NCBI GenBank assembly: GCA_031371425.1
Contig: JANMJO010000214.1
Span: 1 to 5,417 of the forward strand
DNA length: 5,417 bases
Reading direction: 5' to 3'
DNA from: JAFMIX01 sp031371425
GTDB lineage: Bacteria > Verrucomicrobiota > Verrucomicrobiia > Limisphaerales > JAFMIX01
Made by a program: the position numbers and the translations under genes
Shown here: in pieces, positions 5,222 through 5,417 of the stretch
Layout of the letters: every line of letters begins with the position of its first letter
Numbering within the stretch: the stretch's first letter is position 1
The notes under the pieces: generated by a model
The model's database searches: none
The model's input: only the letters and a program-made list of their open reading frames with translations
What the model was told of the DNA's origin: nothing

Positions 5222-5236
5222 GCGTGGACTCCGCCC

Positions 5237-5252
5237 GCCGCGCTGGCGCGGC
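5237..5252. other. GC-rich hairpin just after guaA
   Basis: GCCGCGC (5237-5243) and GCGCGGC (5246-5252) are perfect inverted copies around TG, starting 15 bases after the guaA stop. No T-run follows on the + strand (the next bases are CAGAGACAAAAA), so it is not a standard intrinsic terminator. It may stabilise the mRNA 3' end or serve as a weak or factor-dependent stop. Confidence 0.45.
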
Positions 5253-5310
5253 CAGAGACAAAAACGGATTTCAAAGGGGTGTGACTGGAAGTGCCGCGCA
5301 ACTCGCATTG

Positions 5311-5417
5311 GGAGCGCGGCTGTGGCGCAGCCCAGCCGCAGCGGCTTCGCATTACAGTGCGCGTAGGAAATTACAGGACGCACCCAACCTTCCAACTTGC
5401 TGCGGCTGGTCGAGGAC
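5311..5417. repeat. Partial inverted repeat at the window edge
   Basis: CCAGCCGCAGC (5332-5342) recurs in inverted form as GCTGCGGCTGG (5399-5409), and the window ends eight bases later. The left part also folds on itself: CGGCTG (5317-5322) pairs with CAGCCG (5333-5338). This again is a hairpin within an arm, as in the other elements of the window. The right arm would continue beyond the window. Between the arms, ATTACAG occurs twice (5351-5357 and 5370-5376). No coding region is supported in 5222-5417. Confidence 0.5.

Noticed and set aside
3590..5395. A 601-codon open frame on the - strand
   Set aside because: It lies antisense to guaA over its whole length. guaA shows all catalytic motifs, while the antisense product is a low-complexity Ala/Glu/Asp/Arg/Leu string with no recognisable domain, as expected in GC-rich DNA.

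Overview
The window is GC-rich bacterial chromosome with four complete housekeeping-type genes, all on the + strand: a stand-alone CoaB-type phosphopantothenoylcysteine synthetase (78-734), the branch-migration helicase RecG (881-3025), a small lipoprotein of unknown role (3234-3578) and GMP synthase GuaA (3680-5221). No phage, CRISPR, transposase or RNA gene is visible. The gene mix, the protein sequences, the lack of clear Shine-Dalgarno sites and especially the repeats (a palindrome that reads FGVPPxGGS / EPPxGGTPN in translation) suggest a member of the Verrucomicrobiota, perhaps the Pedosphaera/Limisphaerales group. This placement is from memory of such sequences, not from a search.

Layout: 1-77 is a short leader whose reading frame stays open into coaB. 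735-880 is a gap filled largely by an inverted ATTCGCG-type repeat ahead of recG. recG itself keeps every helicase motif but carries two inverted-repeat segments inside its reading frame (1447-1540 and 2062-2151) and a third atypical stretch (about 1807-1848). The 208-base gap after recG is almost wholly repeat: a double-hairpin element (3021-3074) that contains the recG stop codon, a second copy of the palindrome found inside recG (3096-3160), a 14-base direct repeat on either side of that copy, and a possible terminator. The lipoprotein gene ends at a strong intrinsic terminator (3596-3629), so guaA probably has its own promoter in the roughly 50 bases before it. The tail (5222-5417) has a GC hairpin and the first part of a further inverted repeat that runs off the window.

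The genes do not form an obvious pathway: CoaB serves coenzyme A synthesis, RecG serves replication-fork and recombination repair, GuaA makes GMP. The most notable signal is the repeat load: at least five distinct palindromic families in 5.4 kb, two of them sitting inside a conserved helicase gene without breaking it. In one of them both strands, in codon register, read nearly the same peptide, so the element is a tolerated protein insert in either orientation. This resembles in principle the Rickettsia palindromic elements known to insert in frame in genes, but with different sequences.
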